A DNA stretch of 64,000 nucleotides from UBA7455 sp026713185 (lineage in GTDB: Bacteria; Pseudomonadota; Gammaproteobacteria; Pseudomonadales; Azotimanducaceae). The notes under the pieces were generated by a model, which was given only the letters and a program-made list of their open reading frames with translations, was not told the origin of the DNA and did not search any database. This document shows positions 42,562 through 51,305 of this stretch, one piece after another. The position numbers and the translations under genes were made by a program. Numbering within the stretch: position 1 is the stretch's first letter; every line of letters starts with the position of its first letter. The stretch is taken from contig OY762456.1 of NCBI GenBank assembly GCA_963665785.1, positions 434,001 to 498,000 on the forward strand. The letters run 5' to 3'.

Positions 42562-43386
42562 TTAAGCAGACTTTTTGTTATGCTCAATTGTATTGCACAA
42601 ACTAGCAATTTGATCTTCGTTAAATCCAGCTTCTCCTGAATTTTTTACATCCTTGGGAAGTGGGTATTTATATGAAGCACAAACTGTTCCATCTTTTCTA
42701 ATGTAGAGAAAAGTTTGATTTAAATGAAGAAAGTAAGCATCACTATTTTCTAAAAGAATGTTTCCTAATATTTCTGTACCATTTATTTTTAATTGAGTGC
42801 AATTACGTATGGAACTCTGATTTGTCATTTCAACGGTAGAATCTTGGCATGTCGGTTTTTCCATGATGGAGTTGATTTTGCTCACGCCAAGACTATAGCC
42901 AAGTAACGCAGGTAATAATGATAGCGCTAGCATCAAAGGTATTAAATGGTAAATCAATGAAGTGACGAAGTTAACTAAAATACCTATAAAACCACCGAAC
43001 AGAAATGACCATATGTATGAGCTTGCTACCCTGTTAAAAAAATCCTTGACGTGACTTTTAACATTTTCTCGCTTTTCATCCCAGTTATGCCGTTGCCTGT
43101 AGAAAAACGGAATGGCTAAACCCAATAACATGAATACAACTATTATTGTCAAATACTCATACATTAATTCGAAAGTACTCTGTATTGTAAATCTATTGAA
43201 AAATTCAAAATAACTAAAAGCTGCTGAGTTGAAAATTTCTCTTATATCGTAATTACCGCTTAGATTCCCGAAATTCATCCCCATGATCATGCCTTTTTGA
43301 AAAGTCACGCCAATTATTGAGTTGACAACTGCGATTATTCCGATGATTTTGATAATACGGGTCAATATGCTCTTGGGTGTGTCCAT
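42562..43386 (-). CDS. Hypothetical multi-pass membrane protein
   Basis: 274 residues, AT-rich, not recognised. Hydrophobic segments: TRIIKIIGIIAVVNSIIGVT near the N-terminus, YLTIIVVFMLLGLAIPFF, WSFLFGGFIGILVNFV and LIPLMLALSLLPALLGYSLG, giving about four or five helices, followed by a soluble C-terminal domain of about 90 residues with three Cys. A membrane protein with a cytosolic or periplasmic tail could be an effector or sensor in a mobile region, but nothing in the sequence proves a role. It lies between an IS3 fragment and a dispersed repeat. Confidence 0.55.
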   Translation of the reverse strand: MDTPKSILTRIIKIIGIIAVVNSIIGVTFQKGMIMGMNFGNLSGNYDIREIFNSAAFSYFEFFNRFTIQSTFELMYEYLTIIVVFMLLGLAIPFFYRQRHNWDEKRENVKSHVKDFFNRVASSYIWSFLFGGFIGILVNFVTSLIYHLIPLMLALSLLPALLGYSLGVSKINSIMEKPTCQDSTVEMTNQSSIRNCTQLKINGTEILGNILLENSDAYFLHLNQTFLYIRKDGTVCASYKYPLPKDVKNSGEAGFNEDQIASLCNTIEHNKKSA

Positions 43387-43413
43387 GAAAGGCTTCCTAA
43401 TTCAGTTCGAAGG

Positions 43414-43545
43414 TGTCTGGCGACAATTATCCTTGCCGGTTGTATTGACTCAAAATGAACACATGAGGTAGAAAATATAGCAAGAAATGTATTAGAGAAA
43501 CGAACGTTTATTTATTACCGGAATGAATGTTCATTTTTACCGCTA
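43414..43545. repeat. Dispersed repeat copy (IS21-like end plus GGTATACC-type motif)
   Basis: Starts TGTCTGGCGACAATTATCC and ends ...GAATGAATGTTCATTTTTAC. It follows the same order as the copy at 24358-24490 through the TCAAAATGAACACATGAGG segment. It lies over the 3' end of the Mrr fragment. Confidence 0.55.
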
Positions 43546-43756
43546 AACCCATTAATCCACTGTACGACATTGGCATAATCCTTGAGAGCAAGCTTGTACT
43601 TATGACGTTGCTGAAATATCTTCGCGCCCGATGTAAAGTTTGATGTGGTAACCATCATCGCACTGTTAGCGTCGGCGTCGATCAGTGTTCCGTAAAGCTG
43701 ACGGACGAGTTCTACACCAACCGGTCTGTGGGCACTGTGTCTCTTGGCTTCTACTA
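43515..43756 (-). pseudogene. Mrr-type restriction endonuclease fragment
   Basis: The minus-strand frame reads LVEAKRHSAHRPVGVELVRQ, LYGTLIDADANSAMMVTTSN and FTSGAKIFQQRHKYKLALKD, which is the Mrr_cat catalytic core with E-A-K as the (D/E)xK motif. The N-terminal half, including the earlier catalytic Asp, is missing: the frame runs straight into the left end of the ISAzo13-type element at 43757. The missing half is not found on the other side of that element. Confidence 0.75.
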
Positions 43757-43937
43757 AGGATCGGCGCAAAAATAACATCCTCTAAAACGTCTTAATACTG
43801 CCGCATCAGGGATATTTTGAGATTGTCCTTGGAGTTGCCTTTTGCGCTATTTTAGCGTCTTTTTGATGCTGATCCATTGTTAAGTCATCATAATTATGTC
43901 ACCATTACGCTTATTATAATCGTAATGGTGACATCAT

Positions 43938-44723
43938 ATGCGTCCAGCCGAATTCTCTACCGATAACCTCACCACCTTGTTGCGTCGGCAAACTATCGCA
44001 ACCCTGCCCGAGTTGATGGCGGCCCTGGGTACCGATGCCAAACGAACCGTGTTTCGTAAACTCAGGACGCTGGCTTACCGTAGCAGTTATTCGCATCGTG
44101 GCCGCTATTACACACTCGATGAGTTAACCCACTTCGATGAGCGCGGTCTGTGGTCCTACCAGGATGTTTGGTTTTCGAGCCATGACACCTTGCTGTCGAC
44201 CGCCGCCGCGACGGTGCAAGCGTCGGACGCCGGCTATTTTGTCGACGAACTGGACAACGTGCTCCATGTCGGGACCAAAGATGTGTTGCGCAAACTGGTT
44301 CTTGACGTACGCCTGACACGGGAGCAACTCACCGGACAATTTCTGTATTGTGCCGCTTCGCCGGGGCGTAAAACACAGCAGTTGCGGCGTCGCCGCGCGC
44401 TGCTGGCCGAACCGGGCATCGCCAAGGCGTTCCCCGGTGCAGACGTGATCCCGGATGAACTCAGCGCGGCGCTGGTGTTGTTTGTCAGCTTACTCGACGA
44501 GCAGCAGCGCCGTCTCTATGCGGGGCTTGAGTCGTTGAAGAACGGGCGTGGTGGCGACCAACGCATGGCCGACCTCATCGGACTCGATAGGGGCACCATC
44601 GCCCGCGGACGGCGTGAGTTGTTGGCACAGGATGTGGCGCTTGATCGGGTGCGCCGGGCGGGTGGTGGACGTCCGTCGGTGGAAAAAAAACGCCGGAAGT
44701 CATCGCCAAAATCCAGGCGCTGA
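43938..44723 (+). CDS. ISAzo13-type transposase, N-terminal frame (with extra HTH-like domain)
   Basis: 261 residues. The first 170 or so are an unusual leading domain (TLPELMAALGTDAKRTVFRK, YRSSYSHRGRYYTLDELTHF, GLWSYQDVWFSSHDTLLSTA) that looks like a winged-helix module. The ISAzo13 start follows: GLESLKNGRGGDQRMADLIG, LDRGTIARGRRELL, RVRRAGGGRPSVEKK. At 44683-44690 eight A followed by C make a slippery run; a -1 shift there joins this frame to the next as ...EKKTPEVIAKIQALM. Without shifting the product ends after RRKSSPKSRR. Confidence 0.75.
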   Translation: MRPAEFSTDNLTTLLRRQTIATLPELMAALGTDAKRTVFRKLRTLAYRSSYSHRGRYYTLDELTHFDERGLWSYQDVWFSSHDTLLSTAAATVQASDAGYFVDELDNVLHVGTKDVLRKLVLDVRLTREQLTGQFLYCAASPGRKTQQLRRRRALLAEPGIAKAFPGADVIPDELSAALVLFVSLLDEQQRRLYAGLESLKNGRGGDQRMADLIGLDRGTIARGRRELLAQDVALDRVRRAGGGRPSVEKKRRKSSPKSRR

Positions 44724-45637
44724 TGGCGCACGAGACCGCGGGGGATCCCATCAGCGGTCTGAAGTGGACCCGGCGCACTACCGAGCGCATTGCCACTGAG
44801 TTGCGCGCGCTGGGTATCGAGATCTGCGCTCGCACCGTTGCCCGGCTACTCAAACAAATGGACTTTTCGCTTCGGGTCAACCACAAGCAGCGTTGTTGCG
44901 GGACGCCACACCCCAACCGCGACGCCCAATTTGAGCGTATCTCCGCATTGCGCGAACGTTGTGCCACACAAGGCAACCCCATCATCAGCATCGATACCAA
45001 GAAAAAGGAGTTGGTCGGCGCGTTCAAAAACCCCGGCGCCAAGTGGGACCGCGAACCGGTGCGCGTTAACGACCACGACTTCCGCTCTGATGCTGATGCC
45101 CGCGCCGTGCCGTATGGCATCTACGATGTTCAGGCTAACCTGGGCACGGTGTTCGTGAGTACCTCCCACGACACCCCCGGGTTCGCCGTCGACTGTGTCG
45201 AGACGTGGTGGCGCACCGAGGGTTGTCAGCGTTATGTCGAGGCCAGGCACCTGACGATCCTCGCTGACGGCGGTGGCAGCAACGGTTGCGTTTGTCGCGC
45301 TTGGAAGTACGGTCTACAACACCAGCTCTGTAATAGGCATGGACTCACCGTTACCGTCGCTCACTATCCGACCGGTGCTTCAAAGTGGAATCCGATTGAA
45401 CATCGACTGTTCAGCGAAATCAGCAAGCACTGGGCTGGACAGCCGCTCGACAGCCTTGAAACTATCCTCAACTACATCCGTACAACCACCACTGCCACCG
45501 GTCTGCGCGTTCGTGCCGAACAGTTGTGCAAGGTCTACCCCAAGGGCATTAAAATTACCGATGCCCAAATGAAGCAACTGAAAGTCACCAAGGACAAGGA
45601 CCTCCCCCGATGGAACTACACCATCCAGCCCGCTTAA
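44692..45637 (+). CDS. ISAzo13-type transposase, catalytic frame
   Basis: Continues from the A8C run at 44683-44691. DDE segments: GDPISGLKWTRRTTERIATE, DFSLRVNHKQRCC, NPIISIDTKKKELVGAFKN (Asp), LTILADGGGSNGCVCRAWKY (Asp), and GASKWNPIEHRLFSEISKHW (Glu). The GTG-started frame from 44723 is open, but the conserved region begins earlier (TPEVIAKIQALMAHE), which supports ribosomal or transcriptional slippage rather than independent initiation. Confidence 0.82.
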
Positions 45638-45665
45638 TACCGGAACTTATTCTTGCGCGGGTCCT

Positions 45666-46273
45666 TAGTCTGGATTGCACGAGTTTGGTTGGCTGGTCCC
45701 CCCACACAATTGCTACGTGAGTACGACCATTGGATCGCTTTCAATGGGATGAAGTATCCCATAGCGAGTGCCTGTATGTTTACATTTTCGCTACAATCCC
45801 GGCCAGCCAAGTAGGTCACTTAGTGTCATCACAAGCCGAGGCAACTCGAAGGCTTTCTGTTAACGGCCAATTAAAATGACCCCTTTTCGGACATTAATTT
45901 TGACCCCTCCCTACATTCATTACGGTTAAATACTGGCTCCCTGATGTTGGAGCTAAAGATGAAGGATTGGGTCATGATTCACAAGATAAGAGCTATGTGG
46001 GCCGCATGCAGTTACTGTCAGCGAATGGCGACAGGCAATCGATACCGAAATAACCCGTCTGCAGAAGAGGTAGCAACAAGATCTTTCTTGTGACGGCTCA
46101 TTTCATGCTTGAGCTGGTTGTTGAATATCTCACTAAATTGTCGGCAGGCACGTTCAAAAGCCAATGCCCAGGCGTTGGTGAAATCGTGGGCGTAATGAAT
46201 AGCGTGATCGGCACCGTGATAGTGTGAATTGGTATATGCAAACTAACGGGGGTGGGTCAATTTTGGACGCCGA
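45666..46273. repeat. Mosaic of IS21-type start and duplicated MBL-gene 3' end; no intact gene
   Basis: Near 45870-45930 is an IS21-like end (AAAATGACCCCTTTTCGG, TTTTGACCCCTCCC) followed by an IstA-like start (MKDWVMIHKIRAMW). From about 46006 the sequence switches to a diverged copy of the end of the MBL-fold gene at 50153-50781 and its flank (AGTTACTGTCAGCGAATGG, CCGAAATAACCCGTCTG, then GGCACGTTCAAAAGCCAA), ending in GGGTCAATTTTGGACGCCG. Recombination between IS ends is the likely cause. Confidence 0.55.
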
Positions 46274-47332
46274 TTACGATGTAAAGCAGGGCAGTTTTGC
46301 ATGCCGATCAACACTATATTCTGTAGCCTCCTCTCTGAACATATTGAGTTGTTTTTTGTAATTTTGAATATCAACGCTTTTCCCGCTTTTGATTGATTCA
46401 TAAACTTCACTTAACGTTGAAGAATCAACACCTTTATCGAGAAATCTAAATGCAGATGCAGCGATATACTCAGGTTCCATTTCGAAAGAATACCAATTTC
46501 TCCTTACAGATTCTGCCACAAAACCAGTTGTATTAGAGCCGCCAAATATATCGACAACAATATCTTCTGGTTCAGTCAAGAATTTAATAAAAAACTCTGG
46601 CAGTTTAGCTGGAAATCTAGCCGGGTGAATTTTAATTCCAAGCTCTTTACAGCCAGCAATGTATGAACCATTTGATTCAGAATTTGGTATTTGAAGAAGG
46701 TTTGATGGTATAGCACCGTTGTTGTTCTTACCGAACCCTTTGCCAATATCATGACCTGATGGTCTTTTTTTTGGGTCATAAAATTTGTCCGGATCTTCCA
46801 ACAGCTTTTTCATACGATCACTATATTCAGTAAGTACATTAGTTACGTCTGCCTTTGGAAATTCTGTTTTACTAAACCACCAAACAGTATTTACAGAATC
46901 TTTTGCTCTTAATTTACGTTTGTTTACCCATTCGATAGGGCTGGGCAACTTTGAAGGATTGAACCAGTAAAAATCTTCAGCAAGGAAAAAGCCAAGATCA
47001 TCACAGAAATGGATTGGAATTCGGAAATTATACAAACTCCTCGCAGGAATGCCTTTTTGATAAGCTCCTCCCAAATCAAGAACAAAACTCCCGTCAGTCG
47101 TTAATTTTTTTAGCACGATCTTCGCGAAATCAGAAAGCCATTCTATGTACTCATGCTGATCTCTATTTCCATACTCCTTCTTTCGAAGTAAAGCAAAAGG
47201 AGGACTGGTCATTACTAAATTAACGCTGTTGTCTGGGAACTGAGATAGCAATTCAAGCGAATCACCACAGAAAGCACTTCCCCAATCAGTTGTGTATGCA
47301 GGCGCTGTTTTAAGAGTGGGCAATTTTTCCAT
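46274..47332 (-). CDS. pvuIIM: PvuII-like N4-cytosine DNA methyltransferase
   Basis: 352 residues, beta-class order: catalytic motif IV VNLVMTSPPFALLRKKEYGN at about 38-56 comes first, and the SAM-binding motif I VVDIFGGSNTTGFVAE at about 259-274 near the end. Long stretches (FFLAEDFYWFNPSKLPSPIE, IHPARFPAKLPEFFI) agree with M.PvuII as I remember it, which methylates the internal cytosine of CAGCTG. It is divergent from the C and R genes, as in the PvuII system. It protects host DNA from the adjacent nuclease. Confidence 0.92.
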   Translation of the reverse strand: MEKLPTLKTAPAYTTDWGSAFCGDSLELLSQFPDNSVNLVMTSPPFALLRKKEYGNRDQHEYIEWLSDFAKIVLKKLTTDGSFVLDLGGAYQKGIPARSLYNFRIPIHFCDDLGFFLAEDFYWFNPSKLPSPIEWVNKRKLRAKDSVNTVWWFSKTEFPKADVTNVLTEYSDRMKKLLEDPDKFYDPKKRPSGHDIGKGFGKNNNGAIPSNLLQIPNSESNGSYIAGCKELGIKIHPARFPAKLPEFFIKFLTEPEDIVVDIFGGSNTTGFVAESVRRNWYSFEMEPEYIAASAFRFLDKGVDSSTLSEVYESIKSGKSVDIQNYKKQLNMFREEATEYSVDRHAKLPCFTS

Positions 47333-47358
47333 TAAATTCAGTCTCTCATTTTGGTGCT

Positions 47359-47383
47359 ACTTATAGTCTGTAGACGCATAGTC
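47359..47383. promoter_or_regulatory. Candidate C-box (controller-protein operators)
   Basis: ACTTATAGT (47359-47367) and AGACGCATAGTC (47372-47383) form two adjacent operator-like boxes with the ACT/AGT and GAC/GTC half-site pattern of PvuII-type C-boxes, placed 23 nt before the controller start. Binding of the C protein here would first activate and then repress the C-R operon. Confidence 0.65.
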
Positions 47384-47405
47384 ATCATAAAAGGATTATA
47401 GCCCG

Positions 47406-47660
47406 ATGCAATCAAAGAACGCCACTCTAAATGCCAGAAAGATTTTTGCACGAAATCTCAAAGAAATACGTGCAAGTGCCAATCTTACACAAGAAGAGCT
47501 TGCTGATTTTGCTGGGCTTCATAGAACCTATATTGGCTCTGTGGAGCGTGGGGAAAGGAATATATCCATTGATAACATGGAACGCTTAGCAAGCGCCTTA
47601 GATCTAGATATAAAGGACTTACTTAGAAATGAATTTCCATCGAGATTTGAAATTATTTGA
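47406..47660 (+). CDS. pvuIIC: Restriction-modification controller protein (C.PvuII-like)
   Basis: 84-residue Xre-type HTH protein: RKIFARNLKEIRASANLTQE, then ELADFAGLHRTYIGSVERGE and RNISIDNMERLASALDLD. This is the controller type that times expression of the restriction enzyme after entry into a new host. It overlaps the nuclease gene by 32 nt, as in PvuII, and a candidate C-box precedes it. Confidence 0.93.
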   Translation: MQSKNATLNARKIFARNLKEIRASANLTQEELADFAGLHRTYIGSVERGERNISIDNMERLASALDLDIKDLLRNEFPSRFEII

Positions 47661-48111
47661 AGAGATTTATCCTCATATTCTAAGCTTACAAAAATTAGCC
47701 CAGCAGCACGGCATTAACGATATTTTTCAGGATAATGGCGGCAAACTTTTACAAGTGTTGCTTATTACGGGACTGGAAGTTCTACCTGGAAGGGAGGGTA
47801 ACGACGCGACAGATGCTCGCGGTAATGAGTACGAACTTAAATCAGTAAATACTTTACTTACAAGAAGTTTTTCAACGCACCACCACATGAATCCAGTAAT
47901 CATCGAAAAATACCGCCAAGTTGATTGGATTTTTGCTGTTTATGAAGGGATAAGATTGCTGTCAATCCATCAATTAACACCTCAAGATTTAGAACCATAT
48001 TATTCAAGGTGGATAGACAAATGGCACGCCGATGGCGGAAAAGATATTAACAACCCTAAAATTCCTTTGAAGTATGTATTAGAGAACGGTAGGACGATTT
48101 ATAAGGCATAA
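47629..48111 (+). CDS. pvuIIR: PvuII-like type II restriction endonuclease
   Basis: 160 residues, against 157 for R.PvuII. Key stretches agree with the family: HGINDIFQDNGGKLLQVLLI, LPGREGNDATDARGNEYELK, and FSTHHHMNPVIIEKYRQVDW. Catalytic residues correspond to Asp59, Glu69 and Lys71 (Asp58, Glu68 and Lys70 in R.PvuII). The HHH segment supports DNA recognition. Expected specificity is CAG/CTG with blunt ends. It appears intact and is translated from within the C gene. Confidence 0.95.
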   Translation: MNFHRDLKLFEEIYPHILSLQKLAQQHGINDIFQDNGGKLLQVLLITGLEVLPGREGNDATDARGNEYELKSVNTLLTRSFSTHHHMNPVIIEKYRQVDWIFAVYEGIRLLSIHQLTPQDLEPYYSRWIDKWHADGGKDINNPKIPLKYVLENGRTIYKA

Positions 48112-48969
48112 CGCTCCCATAACAGGTCGGCTGTCAGGGAGGTCCAACGCAACGAAACGAAGTGGAGCGATTTTTGATGAGTTTGTTAATTGACATTTTA
48201 ACAACCCAATGTTGTTCCTGGTCCTTGAAGATTCCCATAGCAGATCTTTTAGAGATTCCATTTAAACAAGCAAACTGACCGGATCTAGTGTGTCATATTC
48301 CGAAGTTAGTGCATCTTTCTTCGTCTGGATGATTTGTTTATAAAGCTAAATGCGTTGGTAAGGAGTTTTCGCCGTGTAGTATGCGAATTCCAGACCAAGT
48401 CTGCCACTGATTCCACGGGAAGCCTGCCACCTGAAAGCTGCCACTGATTCCATGGCAAGTCTGCCACCCTGAAAGCTAGCCTGAAGGCACAATCGGAGTG
48501 GCCATACGCGGGATAACGATAAGGTATTCTGACCTTTTTTATTGAGAGGGATCAGATGCAAGCTAAGAGGTTATCCATGCATAAATTTAAAGAAATATAC
48601 TGTGCCTCGAATTGGGGCCAGGGATAGAGCAACAGTATGATTGTCGCAGCTCGTGGTATTGCTCGTCTCACCGTTAGTGAGTATCTACGTCACGCAGAGG
48701 GAGCCGATTTATCCTGGCCCCTTCCCGGTGACCTGACCGATACCCTTTAGAGCAGTTGCTGTTCCCGCCACCGCCCGCTTTGCCCGCTCAAGACCAAGGC
48801 ATCCCCAACTGGTATACACCAGAGAGTAAATATTGGCTTAAAATTTTTTGCACACTTTTTTAGGGTAGTCCCAGTCTGATAAACCTGTCATCCTCGTGAA
48901 ACCCAGAACTCCCGGTAATTGAGGAAATTGAAAACAACGCTGTAATAAGAAATAAACGGACAGAAAATA
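48112..48969. repeat. IS21 remnant (ends and broken istA start) plus IS3-type remnant
   Basis: No intact gene. At 48393-48480 TCTGCCACTGATTCCACGG-type motifs repeat, forming an IS21-type end. From 48556 a plus-strand IstA start reads MQAKRLSMHKFKEIYCASNW, stops, and resumes as MIVAARGIARLTVSEYLRH and ADLSWPLPGDLTDTL: a decayed istA. From 48806 to 48920 a diverged copy of the IS3-associated stretch at 42085-42200 follows. Confidence 0.55.
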
Positions 48970-49935
48970 ATGAGTGATGTCTTACATATGAATGATCCTG
49001 ACGCACATATTCGAGCGGCTGCGTTTTCCGCAATGGAAAAATTGGTATACAACCAGCCGGACGGTTTTCTTCCTTGGGATGTAATCCATAAGGGATTTCA
49101 GGTGGGTGCTGAGCATATTCATTTTGCTAACCGCGTTCGGGGTATTTTCAAACCCAAACAGATGTCCGCAGCACTCAGCATCAAAACGACGGTTCCGCGT
49201 GAAGGACGTCCAACATGGTACCGTGATCAGGGATTAGCCCTATCAAAACTTGATTATGCGACAGGCCTATGGAATTACGAGTTGGCACACGGAGGATTGA
49301 ATGACCCTACCAACCAGGCGTTGCAGATGGCCATGTATCGTAGTGCTCCATTAATTTATTTCATTGGAGTACGAGAAGGTACGTACCAGCCAGTATTTCC
49401 AGTGTGGGTTGAAGAATTTGACCTGGATGCGGGACACGTACTACTCGCTACGACAGATATTAACGACAGCCGCCTGAGTTCGGTCGCTGGGGTGCGTAAC
49501 AATTTACCTCAATCTGTCGAAACTTCCTGGTCATTACGAACTGTTCGGGCGAGGAATCACCAGGCGTGGTTCAGCACACGGACAAAAGCAGCCTACCGAT
49601 GGCGGTGTGCATTCAGTGGTTTACCGATACGCGAACTTCTTGTGGGTGCACACATCGTTCCAGATGCCGAAGGTGGTCCCGCATCGGTTCGCAACGGTAT
49701 TTGTATGTCAACCCTTCACCACACGGCGTTTGATTCGAATCTTATCGGAGTAGCTCAGGACTTCCGCATACATGTTTCCCCTTTACTACGTGATCAAAAA
49801 GATGGAGTGCTGTTGGCAAATCTTAAAAACCTGGAAGGGCAGCGACTCCACCTTCCTGATAATCCCATGGACCAACCAGATTTAGCCCTGTTAGAAAAGC
49901 GCTTCAACGAATTTCAGAGAAGAGCATTAAATTAG
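48970..49935 (+). CDS. HNH endonuclease (putative McrA-like restriction enzyme)
   Basis: 321 residues. The C-terminal third has an HNH_2-type nuclease: YRWRCAFSGLPIRELLVGAH, IVPDAEGGPASVRNGICMS and TLHHTAFDSNLIGV, with the His/Asn/His set visible. The N-terminal two thirds (MEKLVYNQPDGFLPWDVIHK, FANRVRGIFKPKQMSAALSI, LIYFIGVREGTYQPVFPVWV) are the region that in such proteins binds or senses DNA. Relatives are annotated as putative restriction endonucleases, some acting on modified DNA. The substrate is unknown. It is intact. Confidence 0.8.
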   Translation: MSDVLHMNDPDAHIRAAAFSAMEKLVYNQPDGFLPWDVIHKGFQVGAEHIHFANRVRGIFKPKQMSAALSIKTTVPREGRPTWYRDQGLALSKLDYATGLWNYELAHGGLNDPTNQALQMAMYRSAPLIYFIGVREGTYQPVFPVWVEEFDLDAGHVLLATTDINDSRLSSVAGVRNNLPQSVETSWSLRTVRARNHQAWFSTRTKAAYRWRCAFSGLPIRELLVGAHIVPDAEGGPASVRNGICMSTLHHTAFDSNLIGVAQDFRIHVSPLLRDQKDGVLLANLKNLEGQRLHLPDNPMDQPDLALLEKRFNEFQRRALN

Positions 49936-50033
49936 CCACACTATTCTCTACCACCTTCTTGAAGACTTGTATGTCGGTATTTGAGGCAATTAGTCAGCGG
50001 GGTTACTGGTTGTAGCACATGGACACCTGTTGG

Positions 50034-50076
50034 GGTATACCGGTCAAAATTAACATTCATTCTGGTAAATCGAAGG
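50034..50076. repeat. Dispersed GGTATACC-type repeat copy
   Basis: GGGTATACCGGTCAAAATTA then ACATTCATTCTGG: half of the hairpin at 34011-34060 with one base change. The second arm is lost. Confidence 0.5.
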
Positions 50077-50152
50077 GTTAAGTCTGACAAAGCACCACGC
50101 GAACACGCCATGAAAGCAAAGCAGGGCATCCGGGAATAAGAGAGAGACAACT

Positions 50153-50781
50153 ATGAAACAAGTATACCCCGACTTATGGCAATCAAAGCGCCATAGCTCG
50201 GGCATTTTAAACTCCTATGCCTATCTGCTGGAGCATCCTGACGGCAATATCCTCTTTTACAACACCAACAACGAAGAGGACCTGCAACACATTGAGGACT
50301 TGGTCGGCGTCAAATATCAGTTGCTGACACACCGGGATGAAGCCGCCGCATCCCTTAATCGAATTCGGGAGCGTTTCGGCTCAACGTTAATGTTTTCCGA
50401 AGGCGAAGCGGAAGTGATCAGAAATACGCCCAAGCCGACCGCTTCTTTGACGATGGCGACCACAAACCGAGTGACATCGATGTGCTTGAAACACCCGGCC
50501 ATACCAGTGGTAGCGTCAGTTTTGTCTACCAGTCACCGCACGGCAAAACCTATCTGTTTACCGGTGATACATTTTTTCAATGGAACGGTAGATGGGCGAC
50601 GCTCATTCTGAACAAAGCGGGCGGCGCCAAACCTGCGCTCATTAACAGCCTGCATAAATTACGCGTTCTGAAACCCGACGTGGTGATGAGCAGTGGTTTT
50701 GTTGGGGAGGCTGGCGGGCCACATGAAGTTACTGTCAGCGAATGGCGACAGGCAATTGATACCGAAATAACCCGTCTGTAA
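50153..50781 (+). pseudogene. MBL-fold metallohydrolase gene with a frameshift
   Basis: The first frame gives MKQVYPDLWQSKRHSSGILN, FYNTNNEEDLQHIEDL and YQLLTHRDEAAASL. The second frame, from about 50423, gives QADRFFDDGDHKPSDIDVLE, TPGHTSGSVSFVYQSPHGK and YLFTGDTFF. Together they make one 209-residue MBL-fold protein with HRDEA and PGHTSGS signatures. One base appears lost near 50421-50424 (ATCAGAAATACG). The sequence is otherwise well preserved, so the break is recent or a sequencing error. A diverged copy of its 3' end lies near 46006-46075. Confidence 0.7.
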
Positions 50782-51305
50782 AAGAGGTAGCTGCATGATC
50801 TATCTTGTGACGGCTCACCTCAAGCCTTAGAGGGCTGATGAATATCTCACTAAAATTAACTGCAGGCACGTTCAAAAGCCAACGCCAGAGGGAGGCGAAA
50901 TCGTGGATGCCATGAATAGTGTGTCGGCACCGTGACAGTGGGAGACTGGAATGTGCTAATTATCTGGGGTGGGTCAGTTTTGTACGCCGATCAACATTAC
51001 TGGACCCCCCTGTACCCCGTAAGCACAGGAGCACATGGATCACGGGATTACTAGGAGCACAGGGGAGCACCAGAATCGTTAGTAACTTGTTGATTGTTAT
51101 CATAGTTTACGCATCATATAAATATTTAAAAACCTTGACTTGCGTTATATAATGCAACTCGACTTGTTGAGATACGAAGCAATAATCACTTGCAGAAACT
51201 GAGAAATATTAACTAAATCATTGATTTATAAAGTAATTATAATGATATAATAACCCCGACAGGCCGATATTCTTTTAATTTTAATTTTTATAAGTGGGTA
51301 TTACA
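50782..51305. other. Intergenic stretch after the MBL gene
   Basis: About 50782-51000 is the flank duplicated at 46060-46275 (GGCACGTTCAAAAGCCAA, then GGGTCAGTTTTGTACGCCG). From about 51090 it becomes very AT-rich (TATTTAAAAACCTTGACTTG, TTATAAAGTAATTATAATG) and probably holds the promoter of the next gene. No gene is seen. Confidence 0.4.

Larger units (their letters stand above)
43757..45665 (+). mobile_element. ISAzo13-type insertion element
   Basis: Ends: AGGATCGGCGCAAAAATAA at the left and, read inward from the right, AGGACCCGCGCAAGAATAA: imperfect inverted repeats. TA lies outside each end (43755-43756, 45666-45667), as for IS630/ISAzo13-type insertions. It carries one transposase gene split over two frames. 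The left end interrupts the Mrr fragment. Confidence 0.75.
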
